Of a stretch of 54,177 bases of DNA, positions 43,409 to 50,906 are shown one piece after another; position 1 is the stretch's first letter, and every line of letters starts with the position of its first letter. The notes below the pieces were generated by a model. That model saw nothing but the letters and a program-made list of their open reading frames with translations, had not been told where the DNA came from and ran no database searches. The position numbers and the translations under genes are program-made. The stretch is from Bacteroidota bacterium (GTDB lineage Bacteria; Bacteroidota; Bacteroidia; Chitinophagales; Saprospiraceae), in assembly GCA_029561355.1 (NCBI GenBank), contig JAKQJD010000249.1, positions 1-54,177 on the forward strand, given 5' to 3'.

Positions 43409-43595
43409 CTTTCTCACCTCTCACTTCTAAATCTGCGTGCGAAGCGGTGTACTCTACGCATCTCACTTCTCACTTCTCACTTCTCACTTCTCACCCTCTC
43501 ACTTCTCTCACCCTCTAAAAAGCGGAGCGGCGTACTCGAAGTCGGCTCTCACTTCTCACCTCTCGCTCTCTCACTTCTCTCACACTCTCACTTCT
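43409..43595 (-). repeat. Two tandem GTGAGAG half-modules
   Basis: On the minus strand after the cytochrome stop: TAG-AGAAGTGAGAG..., core GCCGACTTCGAGTACGCCGC, a boundary TTTTTAGAGGG, then a second series AAGTGAGAAGTGAGAAG with core ATGCGTAGAGTACACCGCTT and a boundary AGATTTAGAAG. Both modules point the same way; no opposing arm. Confidence 0.87.
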
Positions 43596-44333
43596 CTAAT
43601 TGTTCGGTGCTCCCGCATCAATCCACGCTTTCAGTTTCATCGTCGTACAGTCGTCGAGTTTTTGTCCTCCTTTCGGCATCCAGTTGGTCGTGCGCGTCAC
43701 CAGGTCGTATAGTTTACCGTTATCGGCTACGGTTTTTACATTTGCGTGTCCAACGAGATTCAGCCCGCCCTGCGGTGCGCTGCCGCTGTGACAACCCTGG
43801 CAACGGGCCTGGATGAGTGGCTGGACGAACGTGCTGAACTTCACGTTGGTCACGTCGCACTGACCGGCGTTTTCGTTGCAGCCGTTGTTGAGGGCGCCTT
43901 GCTGTACCCAGCGTTTAATGAGGTCGATTTGAGTCTGCGACAGCGGCGGTTTTCCGTAAGGCATACGTTTGTCCGGGTCATCTTCGGTCAACACCTCGAT
44001 TAAATCGTTGTTGTCCCAGTCGGTTCGCGTCACGTGCTCGACGGTCGACATCAGGCTCTGATAAGAAGTAAGTACCACGCCTTCTTCATGGTCCTGGGCA
44101 TTGTGACATCCCGATTCCGTGCAATTGGAAATCAGCATCGGCAAAATCTGGTTGGCAAAATAGGTCGTATCGGCATCACAAAGTACGCCGGAACCGCCGC
44201 CATTATTTCCACCTGTTCCGGTTGTATCCGTAGGAATGGGGTCAACATTAAACATCGAATCGTGTTTGCATGATGGAAATAATAAACCCACACCAAAAAC
44301 GCCGCACAAAATCAAAAAAAGAAGTGATCGCAT
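43596..44333 (-). CDS. Di-domain c-type cytochrome lipoprotein
   Basis: A 245-residue exported protein with lipobox FPSC near residue 22. Two cytochrome-like units are present. The first has CTESGCH (a CX4CH heme site) and Met in KRMPYGKPPL. The second has CQGCH and Met in TNWMPKGGQKL, ending LKAWIDAGAPNN like the next cytochrome. The CX4CH spacing is less usual than CXXCH but common in this family. It heads the minus-strand cluster and should be exported to the cell surface or periplasm for electron transfer. The start was set at MRSLLFLILCG. Confidence 0.85.
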   Translation of the reverse strand: MRSLLFLILCGVFGVGLLFPSCKHDSMFNVDPIPTDTTGTGGNNGGGSGVLCDADTTYFANQILPMLISNCTESGCHNAQDHEEGVVLTSYQSLMSTVEHVTRTDWDNNDLIEVLTEDDPDKRMPYGKPPLSQTQIDLIKRWVQQGALNNGCNENAGQCDVTNVKFSTFVQPLIQARCQGCHSGSAPQGGLNLVGHANVKTVADNGKLYDLVTRTTNWMPKGGQKLDDCTTMKLKAWIDAGAPNN

Positions 44334-44434
44334 GTATATCGTTTGTTTTTTAAAAATGGAAACGCACAAAGATGACCGATCCGTCTTGATCTGGCAGAAA
44401 CAACTGACTGAACCCGTAAAATAAGCATCTGAAC

Positions 44435-44557
44435 ATGGAAAAAAAAGACTGGAGAACGTGGCTCCGGCGCATTGGCGTAGGCGGTTTTTTATTTTTTTTG
44501 GCGAAAGGCCTGGTATGGCTGGCCATTTTTTTCGGCGTATTTAAAACCTGCGCCTGA
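44435..44557 (+). CDS. 40-residue single-helix membrane protein
   Basis: ATG at 44435 gives a 40-residue product: a charged start MEKKDWRTWLRRIG, then a continuous hydrophobic helix GVGGFLFFLAKGLVWLAIFF, ending in KTCA. The W-L-R-R-I-G then G-F-L-F-F-L-A-K-G-L pattern resembles short Bacteroidota membrane proteins that I recall as uncharacterised. Codon use is consistent with neighbours. It is followed 2 bases later by the palindrome array. Function unknown. Confidence 0.6.
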   Translation: MEKKDWRTWLRRIGVGGFLFFLAKGLVWLAIFFGVFKTCA

Positions 44558-44559
44558 GG

Positions 44560-44695
44560 TACAACCGAACCCCAGTTCGGTTTTCTTTAACCGAACGAAG
44601 GTTCGGTTGTACAATTAACCGAACGAAGGTTCGGTTGTATAATTAACCGAACGAAGGTTCGGTTGTTTAATTAACCGAACTGGGGTTCGGTTGTA
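44560..44695 (+). promoter_or_regulatory. Array of five CGAAC-N4-GTTCG palindromes upstream of uvrA
   Basis: Five perfect AACCGAAC-N4-GTTCGGTT palindromes start at 44563, 44589, 44617, 44645 and 44673; the last four have an exact 28-base period. The central bases are CCCA, GAAG, GAAG, GAAG and TGGG. The outer two are reverse complements of each other over 23 bases (44560-44582 and 44673-44695). The core matches the LexA/DinR consensus of Gram-positive bacteria, and the next gene is uvrA, a typical SOS gene. A weak -7 box TAATTTCG (44730-44737) follows. Alternatively this is another hairpin element. Confidence 0.8.
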
Positions 44696-44756
44696 CAGCG
44701 GGCATACTTCCAAAACAAAAAGTTTTTAGTAATTTCGCGCTTTCAAAAGAACGGAC

Positions 44757-47654
44757 ATGGCAAGTGCAAAAAATCGGAACAAGGAGATCGTTGAAAATGG
44801 CGGGGCGAACGATGCAGCGGAGTACGATCTGGTAGATACCTCTCATATCAGTATCAAAGGCGCGCGCACCAACAACCTGCGCAACGTAGACCTGCGTATC
44901 CCGAAGAATAAACTGGTGGTCGTGACGGGCGTTTCCGGCTCCGGCAAGTCCAGTATCACGATGGATACCCTGTATGCCGAAGGGCAACGCCGGTACGTGG
45001 AAAGCCTGTCAAGTTATGCGCGGCAGTTCCTGGGGCGTATGAAAAAGCCGGATGTGGACTATATCCGCGGCATTTGTCCGGCCATCGCCATCGAACAACG
45101 GGTGACTACGGGCAATACGCGTTCCACGGTAGGCAGCATGACGGAGGTGTACGATTTCCTGAGGCTGTTGTATGCGCGGATCGGTAAGTTTTATTCGCCC
45201 ATTTCCGGCGAAGTCGTGAAAAAACACGAGGTGTCCGACGTCATCGATTTTATTAAAAAACAGCCCGAAGGCACGCGTGGACTGATTCTCGTCCCGTTCG
45301 AAAAAAAATACAAGGAGCGCAGCCTCGAACAGGAACTGAACCTGCTCCTGCAAAAAGGCTACACCCGCCTGCAATACGGCGCCGAAACCCTGCGCATCGA
45401 GGAAGTGCTCGACGGCACGGAAACCCGTTTCGACATCAAGCAACCTGCTTACCTGTTCAACGAGCAGAACCTGAGCATTCTGATCGACCGTTTTGTCAAC
45501 AACCCCGATCTGGAAGACAGCGAGTGGATGCGGCTGGCCGATTCCATTAACACTGCCTTTTATGAAAGCGAAGGTGAATGCGGCGTACAGATCGTGGATG
45601 ATAATCCGCCGCAGGTGGTGCATTTTAACAACCGCTTCGAACTGGACGGGATCGAATTTCCGGAGCCTACACCGCAGTTGTTCAACTACAACAACCCCTA
45701 CGGAGCCTGCCCCACTTGTGAAGGCTACGGCAGAATTCTCGGCATCGACCGCGATAAAGTGGTGCCCGATAAAACCAAATCGATATACGACGGCGCCATC
45801 GCCGCCTGGAAAGGTGAGAAATACGGCGAATGGCTCACGCCTGTGCTGCAAAACGCGCACAAGTTCGATTTTCCGGTGCATACACCTTTCGAATCGCTCA
45901 CGAAGGAACAGATTAAACTGCTGTGGAGCGGCAACCAGTATTTCGAGGGTGTCGACGCTTTTTTCAAAGAACTGGAAAGCAAAACCTACAAAATCCAGAA
46001 TCGCGTCACGCTGGCCCGCTACCGCGGCCGCACCGTATGCCCCACCTGCGACGGCGGCCGGCTGCGGCAGGAAGCGCTGTGCGTGAAAATCGGCGGTAAA
46101 AATATCTCCGATCTGACGAGTGTGCCGCTCGACGAGGTACTGGCATTTTTTCAGCAATTGAACGATAACCTCGCCGAACACGACCGGCAGGTAGCACGCC
46201 GCCTGCTGCTGGAAATCAACAACCGCCTGCATTTTACCGTCGAACTCGGACTGGGTTATCTCACGCTCGACCGCATTTCCAATACCCTCAGCGGCGGCGA
46301 AACCCAGCGCATTCACCTCACGCGTACCCTCGGCAGCAACCTCACCGCTTCCATGTACCTGCTGGATGAACCATCCGTGGGATTGCACCCGCGCGACACG
46401 GGCCGGCTGGTGAAAGTGCTGAAAGACCTGCGCGACCTCGGCAATACGGTCGTGGTGGTGGAACACGAGGAAGAAGTGATCAAAAACGCCGATTACCTGG
46501 TCGATATGGGCCCCGAAGCGGGTGTACACGGCGGAAACGTCGTTTTTGCCGGTAATTTTTCCGATATTCATTTGGCTGCGCCCGAAAGCCTGACGGCCAA
46601 ATACATGTCGGGTGAAATGTCGATCGCCACGCCGAAACAACGCCGCAAAGCCGTCGACCTGCTGACCATCAAAAATGCCCGGCAGCACAACCTGAAAAAC
46701 GTAAACGTGCGCATTCCGCTGCACTGCCTCACGGTGGTGAGCGGCGTGAGCGGTTCAGGAAAAACGACACTGGTGCGCGACATTTTTTACCCCGCGCTTA
46801 TGCAGCATTTGCCCGAAACGGCCGGCAAGCAACCCGGCCTGTCCGACGGACTGGAAGGGCCCGTGAAAAAGGTGACGCGTGTGGAATTTATCAACCAAAG
46901 TCCCATCGGGAAAAGCAGCCGCTCCAATCCGGTTACCTACGTCAAGGCCTACGATTATATCCGCGATCTTTTCGCCGGACAGCAACTCTCCAAAATCCGT
47001 GGTTTCCAGCCCAAACACTTCAGTTTCAACGTGGAAGGCGGTCGCTGCGAAGCCTGCAAAGGCGAAGGCGAACAGGTAGTGGAAATGCAGTTTCTCGCCG
47101 ATGTGCACCTCGAATGCGAGGAGTGCAAGGGCCGCAGGTTCCGGCAGGAGGTGCTCGAGGTACAATACAAAGGCAAAAGTATTTTCGATGTGCTGAATCT
47201 GAGCGTCGAGGAAGCGCTCGATTTTTTCAAAGGCAACAAGGAAATCATCGACCGCATTCAGCCGCTGTACGACGTGGGCCTCGGCTACGTGCACCTCGGA
47301 CAATCATCGAGCACGCTATCCGGTGGTGAAGCCCAGCGTGTCAAACTGGCCTCTTTCCTCATCCGCGAAAACGGACAGGGCCACATCTTTTTTATCTTCG
47401 ACGAACCCACCACCGGCCTGCACTTCCACGATATCCAGAAACTGCTCAACGCCATGCAGGCGCTCGTGGAAAAAGGCCACAGCGTTCTCGTCGTGGAACA
47501 CAATATGGAGGTCATCAAATCTGCCGACTGGCTCATCGACCTCGGTCCCGAAGGCGGCCGCGAAGGCGGGCATCTGGTGTATGAAGGTGTGCCGGAAGGG
47601 CTGGTGGATGTGGAAGCGAGTTATACGGGGAAGTACCTGGCGGAGAAACTATAG
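44757..47654 (+). CDS. uvrA: Excinuclease ABC subunit A
   Basis: The 965-residue damage-recognition ATPase of nucleotide-excision repair works with UvrB. Seen: the first Walker A GVSGSGKSS (58-66), signature LSGGETQRIHLTR, zinc-binding CPTCEGYG and CPTCDGGRLRQEALC, then the second half with Walker A GVSGSGKTTL, zinc motif CEACKGEGEQVVEM...CEECKGRRF and signature LSGGEAQRVKL. Length and order are normal. The stop TAG opens a GTGAGAG hairpin. Regulation may involve the palindrome array just upstream. Confidence 0.98.
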   Translation: MASAKNRNKEIVENGGANDAAEYDLVDTSHISIKGARTNNLRNVDLRIPKNKLVVVTGVSGSGKSSITMDTLYAEGQRRYVESLSSYARQFLGRMKKPDVDYIRGICPAIAIEQRVTTGNTRSTVGSMTEVYDFLRLLYARIGKFYSPISGEVVKKHEVSDVIDFIKKQPEGTRGLILVPFEKKYKERSLEQELNLLLQKGYTRLQYGAETLRIEEVLDGTETRFDIKQPAYLFNEQNLSILIDRFVNNPDLEDSEWMRLADSINTAFYESEGECGVQIVDDNPPQVVHFNNRFELDGIEFPEPTPQLFNYNNPYGACPTCEGYGRILGIDRDKVVPDKTKSIYDGAIAAWKGEKYGEWLTPVLQNAHKFDFPVHTPFESLTKEQIKLLWSGNQYFEGVDAFFKELESKTYKIQNRVTLARYRGRTVCPTCDGGRLRQEALCVKIGGKNISDLTSVPLDEVLAFFQQLNDNLAEHDRQVARRLLLEINNRLHFTVELGLGYLTLDRISNTLSGGETQRIHLTRTLGSNLTASMYLLDEPSVGLHPRDTGRLVKVLKDLRDLGNTVVVVEHEEEVIKNADYLVDMGPEAGVHGGNVVFAGNFSDIHLAAPESLTAKYMSGEMSIATPKQRRKAVDLLTIKNARQHNLKNVNVRIPLHCLTVVSGVSGSGKTTLVRDIFYPALMQHLPETAGKQPGLSDGLEGPVKKVTRVEFINQSPIGKSSRSNPVTYVKAYDYIRDLFAGQQLSKIRGFQPKHFSFNVEGGRCEACKGEGEQVVEMQFLADVHLECEECKGRRFRQEVLEVQYKGKSIFDVLNLSVEEALDFFKGNKEIIDRIQPLYDVGLGYVHLGQSSSTLSGGEAQRVKLASFLIRENGQGHIFFIFDEPTTGLHFHDIQKLLNAMQALVEKGHSVLVVEHNMEVIKSADWLIDLGPEGGREGGHLVYEGVPEGLVDVEASYTGKYLAEKL

Positions 47655-47792
47655 AGAGTGAGAGAGTGAGAGATGTGAGAGAGTGAGAGCCGACTTCGAG
47701 TACACCACTTCGCCACAATCGGAATGACTGAAGCGAAGTGGTGTACTCGAAGTCGGCTCTCACTCTCTCACATCTCTCACTCTCTCACATCT
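47655..47792. repeat. GTGAGAG-family stop-to-stop hairpin (type copy)
   Basis: From uvrA: TAG-AGAGTGAGAGAGTGAG, more words, core GAGCCGACTTCGAGTACACC ACTTCGCC. From mgsA (minus): TAG-AGATGTGAGAGAGTGAG, the same words and GAGCCGACTTCGAGTACACC ACTTCGCTTC. The loop ACAATCGGAATGACT is unique. The palindrome begins and ends with TAGAG/CTCTA, so its terminal triplets are the stop codons of both genes. Confidence 0.95.
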
Positions 47793-48260
47793 CTAAACCT
47801 TGCGCGTCAGGTAATTCGTATAATCCGTCAGCAGCACCTCGTATTCCTCGCGCATGAGCGGAGAGGTCATCATAAAATCGGCGGTAGCACGGTTGCAGGC
47901 AGTGGGGATATTCCAGGTAGCCGCCAGGCGCAGCAAAGCCTTGATGTCCGGGTCATGCGGCAGCGCTTCCATCGGATCCCAGAAAAACACGACGGCATCG
48001 ATCATACCTTCGGCGATCTTCGCGCCGATCTGCTGGTCGCCGCCGAGCGGGCCGCTCAGGAACTGCGTAACGCGCATATCCAGCGCTTCTTCCAGCAACC
48101 TGCCTGTGGTGCCGGTGGCAAACAACTGGTGTTTCTGCAACTGTTCTTTATTGTGAAGCGCCCATTCGATGAGGTCGCTTTTTTTATGGTCGTGCGCGAT
48201 CATCGCAATTCTCTTGCGCGCGCCGAGGTGTCGGGTGAAAACGGTAGTCGATTTTTCCAT
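47793..48260 (-). CDS. mgsA: Methylglyoxal synthase
   Basis: The 155-residue enzyme converts dihydroxyacetone phosphate to methylglyoxal and phosphate. Marks: RIAMIAHDHKKSDLI (17-31), ATGTTGRL (48-55), the catalytic Asp75 in GPLGGDQQIGAKI, and FFWDPMEALPHDPDIKALLR (92-111). Length fits the family. The gene converges on uvrA. VOC proteins in the nearby divergent cluster are not clearly methylglyoxal-related. Confidence 0.97.
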   Translation of the reverse strand: MEKSTTVFTRHLGARKRIAMIAHDHKKSDLIEWALHNKEQLQKHQLFATGTTGRLLEEALDMRVTQFLSGPLGGDQQIGAKIAEGMIDAVVFFWDPMEALPHDPDIKALLRLAATWNIPTACNRATADFMMTSPLMREEYEVLLTDYTNYLTRKV

Positions 48261-48542
48261 GGTTTTTCTGTTTTTAACAGTTCATCGGGGTAATTATTTT
48301 ACCAGAAACAGATATTTTATTTCAGCGGCCTGCCGCCGCAGCGTGCATAGACCATTGATTATCAATACTATCTTTCATGGCACTCGCAGATCGGGAAATA
48401 AAATAGGTCCGGCAAGCCGGTTGTCGTTTATTTCCTGTGCCCGGACGGTCGAAGAGGGTGATTGTGGTATTTACAAAGCCATTTAAAAATTACTTGTGGA
48501 AGCCACGTGTGTCTTGCTAGGACGTCAGAGTGCCCCAACAAT

Positions 48543-48634
48543 AGCGTGTCATCCTGAACGCAGTGAAGGATCTATCTCTGGAACAAAGACTCATGATAAA
48601 ATCGGATGCTTCACTTCGTTCAGCATGACACGCT
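48543..48634. repeat. Dispersed-type palindrome GTCATCCTGAACGCAGTGAAG in the mgsA/AraC spacer
   Basis: The arm at 48543-48572 (AGCGTGTCATCCTGAACG and CAGTGAAGGATC) pairs with 48605-48634 with few mismatches around a 32-base loop. Words of this kind (GTCATTCTGAACGAAGTGAAG) are in my recollection scattered in many Bacteroidota genomes. The 462-base spacer 48261-48722 otherwise holds AT-rich DNA without a gene, a small GC-rich pair near 48330, and the half-element next listed. Confidence 0.8.
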
Positions 48635-48689
48635 GCCCCTGGCTTATGCAGTCAATTTAACCAGGAGTTGGTGTAAATACTCCCCTACC

Positions 48690-48722
48690 ACCCTGATAAC
48701 TAATAACCGATAACCAATAACC
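48690..48722 (-). repeat. GGTTATTGG half-element behind the AraC-type gene
   Basis: On the minus strand the AraC gene's stop TGA is followed at once by GGTTATTGGTTATCGG and TTATTAGTTATCAGGGTGG, nearly the left arm of 16755-16866, without an opposite arm. Confidence 0.75.
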
Positions 48723-49694
48723 TCAACTAACCTTACTAAACTTATTCCGGTACTCCACCGGCGTCAAACCCGTAATCTTTTTGAACACGTCCCGAAAGGC
48801 TTTCGTATCCGTATAACCCACGTCGTACATCACTTCATTGATACTTTTCCGGCTGTTTTCGAAGCGGCGTTTGGCGGCCTCGATGCGCACGCGCTGCAGG
48901 TATTCCACGACAGTATTATTGGTGGATTTTTTGAAACGGCGTTCGAAACTCCGGCGGCCGATGGCGAAGCGGTCGGCCAGTTCTTCCACAGCAATCTTGT
49001 CATGGTAATGCGATTCGATGTATTCCTGCGCCTGTTTGATCTCCTCGTCGGAATGGTTTTTCTGCCCCTGAAACACCATGAAAGCCGACTGGCTGTCGCG
49101 GTCGATATCGATGGCAAAGAACTTGGATGTCAGGATGGCCGTTTCGCGGTCGGTATATTTTTCCACCAGGTACAACAGCAGGTTCCAGTAGGAAGTAGCG
49201 CCCCCGCTGGAGTACAGGTTGTTCTCATCGGTGATCACACTGCCGTCTTTCAACTCCACATTGGGAAACATTTCGCGGAATTCGTTGGCAAACGCCCAGT
49301 GCGTGGAGCATTGCTTGCCATCGAGCAGGCCGGTGGAAGCCAGCAGGAAAGCGCCCACGCACAACGAGGCTACTTCGGCGCCCCGACGGTACTGATCGAC
49401 GATCCAGGGAATAGCGCTGCGGTTCAGGTCGATGGCCGACTGCATATCGCCGAAGAGGGCGGGAATGAAAATCAGGTCGGCGTGTTCCACCTCACTGAGC
49501 AGTCGGTCAGTGTGTACCGAAAACATTCCGTTGTTGAGCCGCACCTCGCGCGACTGCCCCACCAGTTGTACCTGAAAAAGCGGCTCCTGGCCTTTCGACT
49601 GCAAAAACTGGTTGACAACCGAGAACATATATCGCGGGTCGGCAATGGCCTGCATCACAGAGGATTCGGGGACGAGGATGGCGATGTTTTTCAT
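48723..49694 (-). CDS. AraC-family regulator with DJ-1/PfpI-like domain (GlxA type)
   Basis: A 323-residue transcription regulator. The N-terminal DJ-1/PfpI-like domain (about 1-190) has MKNIAILVPESSVMQAI and a Cys in ASLCVGAFLLASTGLL near 112-126. The C-terminal AraC helix-turn-helix pair (about 225-320) has KIAVEELADRFAIGRRSFERRFKK and the RIEAAKRRFENS and VGYTDTKAFRDVFKKITG patterns. It likely controls the divergent VOC/VOC/SRPBCC genes. The start was set at MKNIAIL; a -7/-33 pair at 49699-49729 would begin transcription close to this ATG. Confidence 0.9.
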   Translation of the reverse strand: MKNIAILVPESSVMQAIADPRYMFSVVNQFLQSKGQEPLFQVQLVGQSREVRLNNGMFSVHTDRLLSEVEHADLIFIPALFGDMQSAIDLNRSAIPWIVDQYRRGAEVASLCVGAFLLASTGLLDGKQCSTHWAFANEFREMFPNVELKDGSVITDENNLYSSGGATSYWNLLLYLVEKYTDRETAILTSKFFAIDIDRDSQSAFMVFQGQKNHSDEEIKQAQEYIESHYHDKIAVEELADRFAIGRRSFERRFKKSTNNTVVEYLQRVRIEAAKRRFENSRKSINEVMYDVGYTDTKAFRDVFKKITGLTPVEYRNKFSKVS

Positions 49695-49698
49695 CAGG

Positions 49699-49729
49699 CA
49701 AAAATACACAAATAGTTTGTCGGAAACAA
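49699..49729 (-). promoter_or_regulatory. Candidate promoter of the AraC-type gene
   Basis: On the minus strand TATTTTTG (49699-49706) with TTG at 49727-49729, 20 bases apart. If used, the mRNA would be nearly leaderless for the start at 49694. Plus-strand TATGTTTG (49778-49785) may serve the divergent VOC gene. Confidence 0.45.
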
Positions 49730-49914
49730 CCCTCAGGATTGTCGTTTTTACCACCGGCCTCTTATTTTAAAACATTTTATGTTTGCAGTGTCATTCAAGA
49801 ACATGCAACTTTTAAAACAGTGCGCGGATTATTTGATCAGTTTTCAGGTATCCACCGGGGGCTTTTTAATCGTAGTTGTAATGTATAACCATTTTTTTAC
49901 CAAATTTCAACACG

Positions 49915-50319
49915 ATGAAACCACAAATAGACTGGATCTCGCTCGGCGTCAGTGATTTGAACAAATCGCTCGTTTTTTACCGCGACGGCCTCGGATTCCC
50001 GACCGACGGTCTCGTGCCCGAACGCCCCGGAACGGTGTCGTTTATGCTCGACAACGACCAGACGCTGGTGATTCACGAATGGAAGGTGTTTTCCATGTTC
50101 GCAGCCGACCACAATGCGCCCCTCAAGCCCAGCGGCTGCATTTTTAACTGCTATGCCGACAGCAAGGAAGACGTGCATGCCAAACTCGACAGCGCAGTAA
50201 AAGCCGGCGGCAAACAGATCGGCGAAGTAGCCGACCAGCCCTGGGGATATGTGGCCAGCGTACTCGATCCGGACGGGCACCAGTGGGTACTGTTTTACAG
50301 CCCGATGGGAAAAATGTGA
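49915..50319 (+). CDS. VOC (glyoxalase/bleomycin-resistance) superfamily protein
   Basis: A 134-residue cytoplasmic protein with the VOC paired beta-alpha fold: WISLGVSDLNKSLVFYRDGL (about 6-25), FMLDNDQTLVIHEWKV, and a second half ending GYVASVLDPDGHQWVLFYSP (about 110-129). A His and acidic residues could form a metal site. The substrate is unknown, and the short form is not glyoxalase I. It is the first gene of a plus-strand set divergent from the AraC-type regulator. Confidence 0.87.
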   Translation: MKPQIDWISLGVSDLNKSLVFYRDGLGFPTDGLVPERPGTVSFMLDNDQTLVIHEWKVFSMFAADHNAPLKPSGCIFNCYADSKEDVHAKLDSAVKAGGKQIGEVADQPWGYVASVLDPDGHQWVLFYSPMGKM

Positions 50320-50383
50320 GATCAGGGTCAGTCGGGACGCCTGCTAAAATCGTAAATCTTGTAATCGTACGTCATAAATCAAC

Positions 50384-50812
50384 ATGCGAACCCTCCAGCC
50401 ATACCTGACTTTCGACGGCAACTGCCGGGAAGCCATGACATTTTACCGCGATTGCCTGGGTGGCGAACTGTTTTTTCAGACCATCGGAGAGTCGCCGATG
50501 GCCGACAAACTGCCGCCCGAAGCGCGCGCTTTTATCCTGCATTCCACTCTGACGAGCGGCCCGGTGACGATTCTCGCTTCCGATATGGTGAGCGACCGGG
50601 GCCTCGAAGTGGGCAACTCCGTGTCGCTGATGATCGATTGCAGCAGCGAGGAAGAGATTCGCCGCCTGTTCTATTTGCTTTCGGAGGGCGGGGAGCCCAC
50701 GCACCCGCTGGAAAACTCGTTTTGGGGGGCGCTGTTCGGCGATTTGACGGATAAATATGGCAACCACTGGCTGCTGCATTTTGATCGGAACGCATCCGGT
50801 CCATCAACTTAA
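50384..50812 (+). CDS. PhnB-like VOC protein
   Basis: A 142-residue protein of the PhnB/YjdN type in the VOC superfamily: MRTLQPYLTFDGNCREAMTF (1-20), YRDCLGGELFFQTIGESP, LHSTLTSGPVTILASDMVSD, and the ending FWGALFGDLTDKYGNHWLLHF (about 113-133). Proteins of this type are uncharacterised in most genomes. It is 64 bases downstream of the VOC gene, in the same orientation. Confidence 0.88.
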   Translation: MRTLQPYLTFDGNCREAMTFYRDCLGGELFFQTIGESPMADKLPPEARAFILHSTLTSGPVTILASDMVSDRGLEVGNSVSLMIDCSSEEEIRRLFYLLSEGGEPTHPLENSFWGALFGDLTDKYGNHWLLHFDRNASGPST

Positions 50813-50906
50813 GACAGTATAAAGGGCCCTGAAGGACCCTTCTCCCGACGACCAGAAAGCCGTGCTACCGATCATTTACCACTTGTTTAACCAAAAAAAT
50901 GAAGCC

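Noticed and set aside
44236..44424. 62-codon plus-strand frame over the cytochrome gene start
   Set aside because: Mostly antisense to the signal peptide of the cytochrome lipoprotein; no family resemblance.
44560..44695. CRISPR array
   Set aside because: The units repeat with a 28-base period but there are no unique spacers, and no cas genes are in the window.
49915..50319. Glyoxalase I partner of methylglyoxal synthase
   Set aside because: The VOC protein lacks a clear glyoxalase I sequence pattern and is separated from mgsA by the regulator gene; kept as VOC of unknown substrate.
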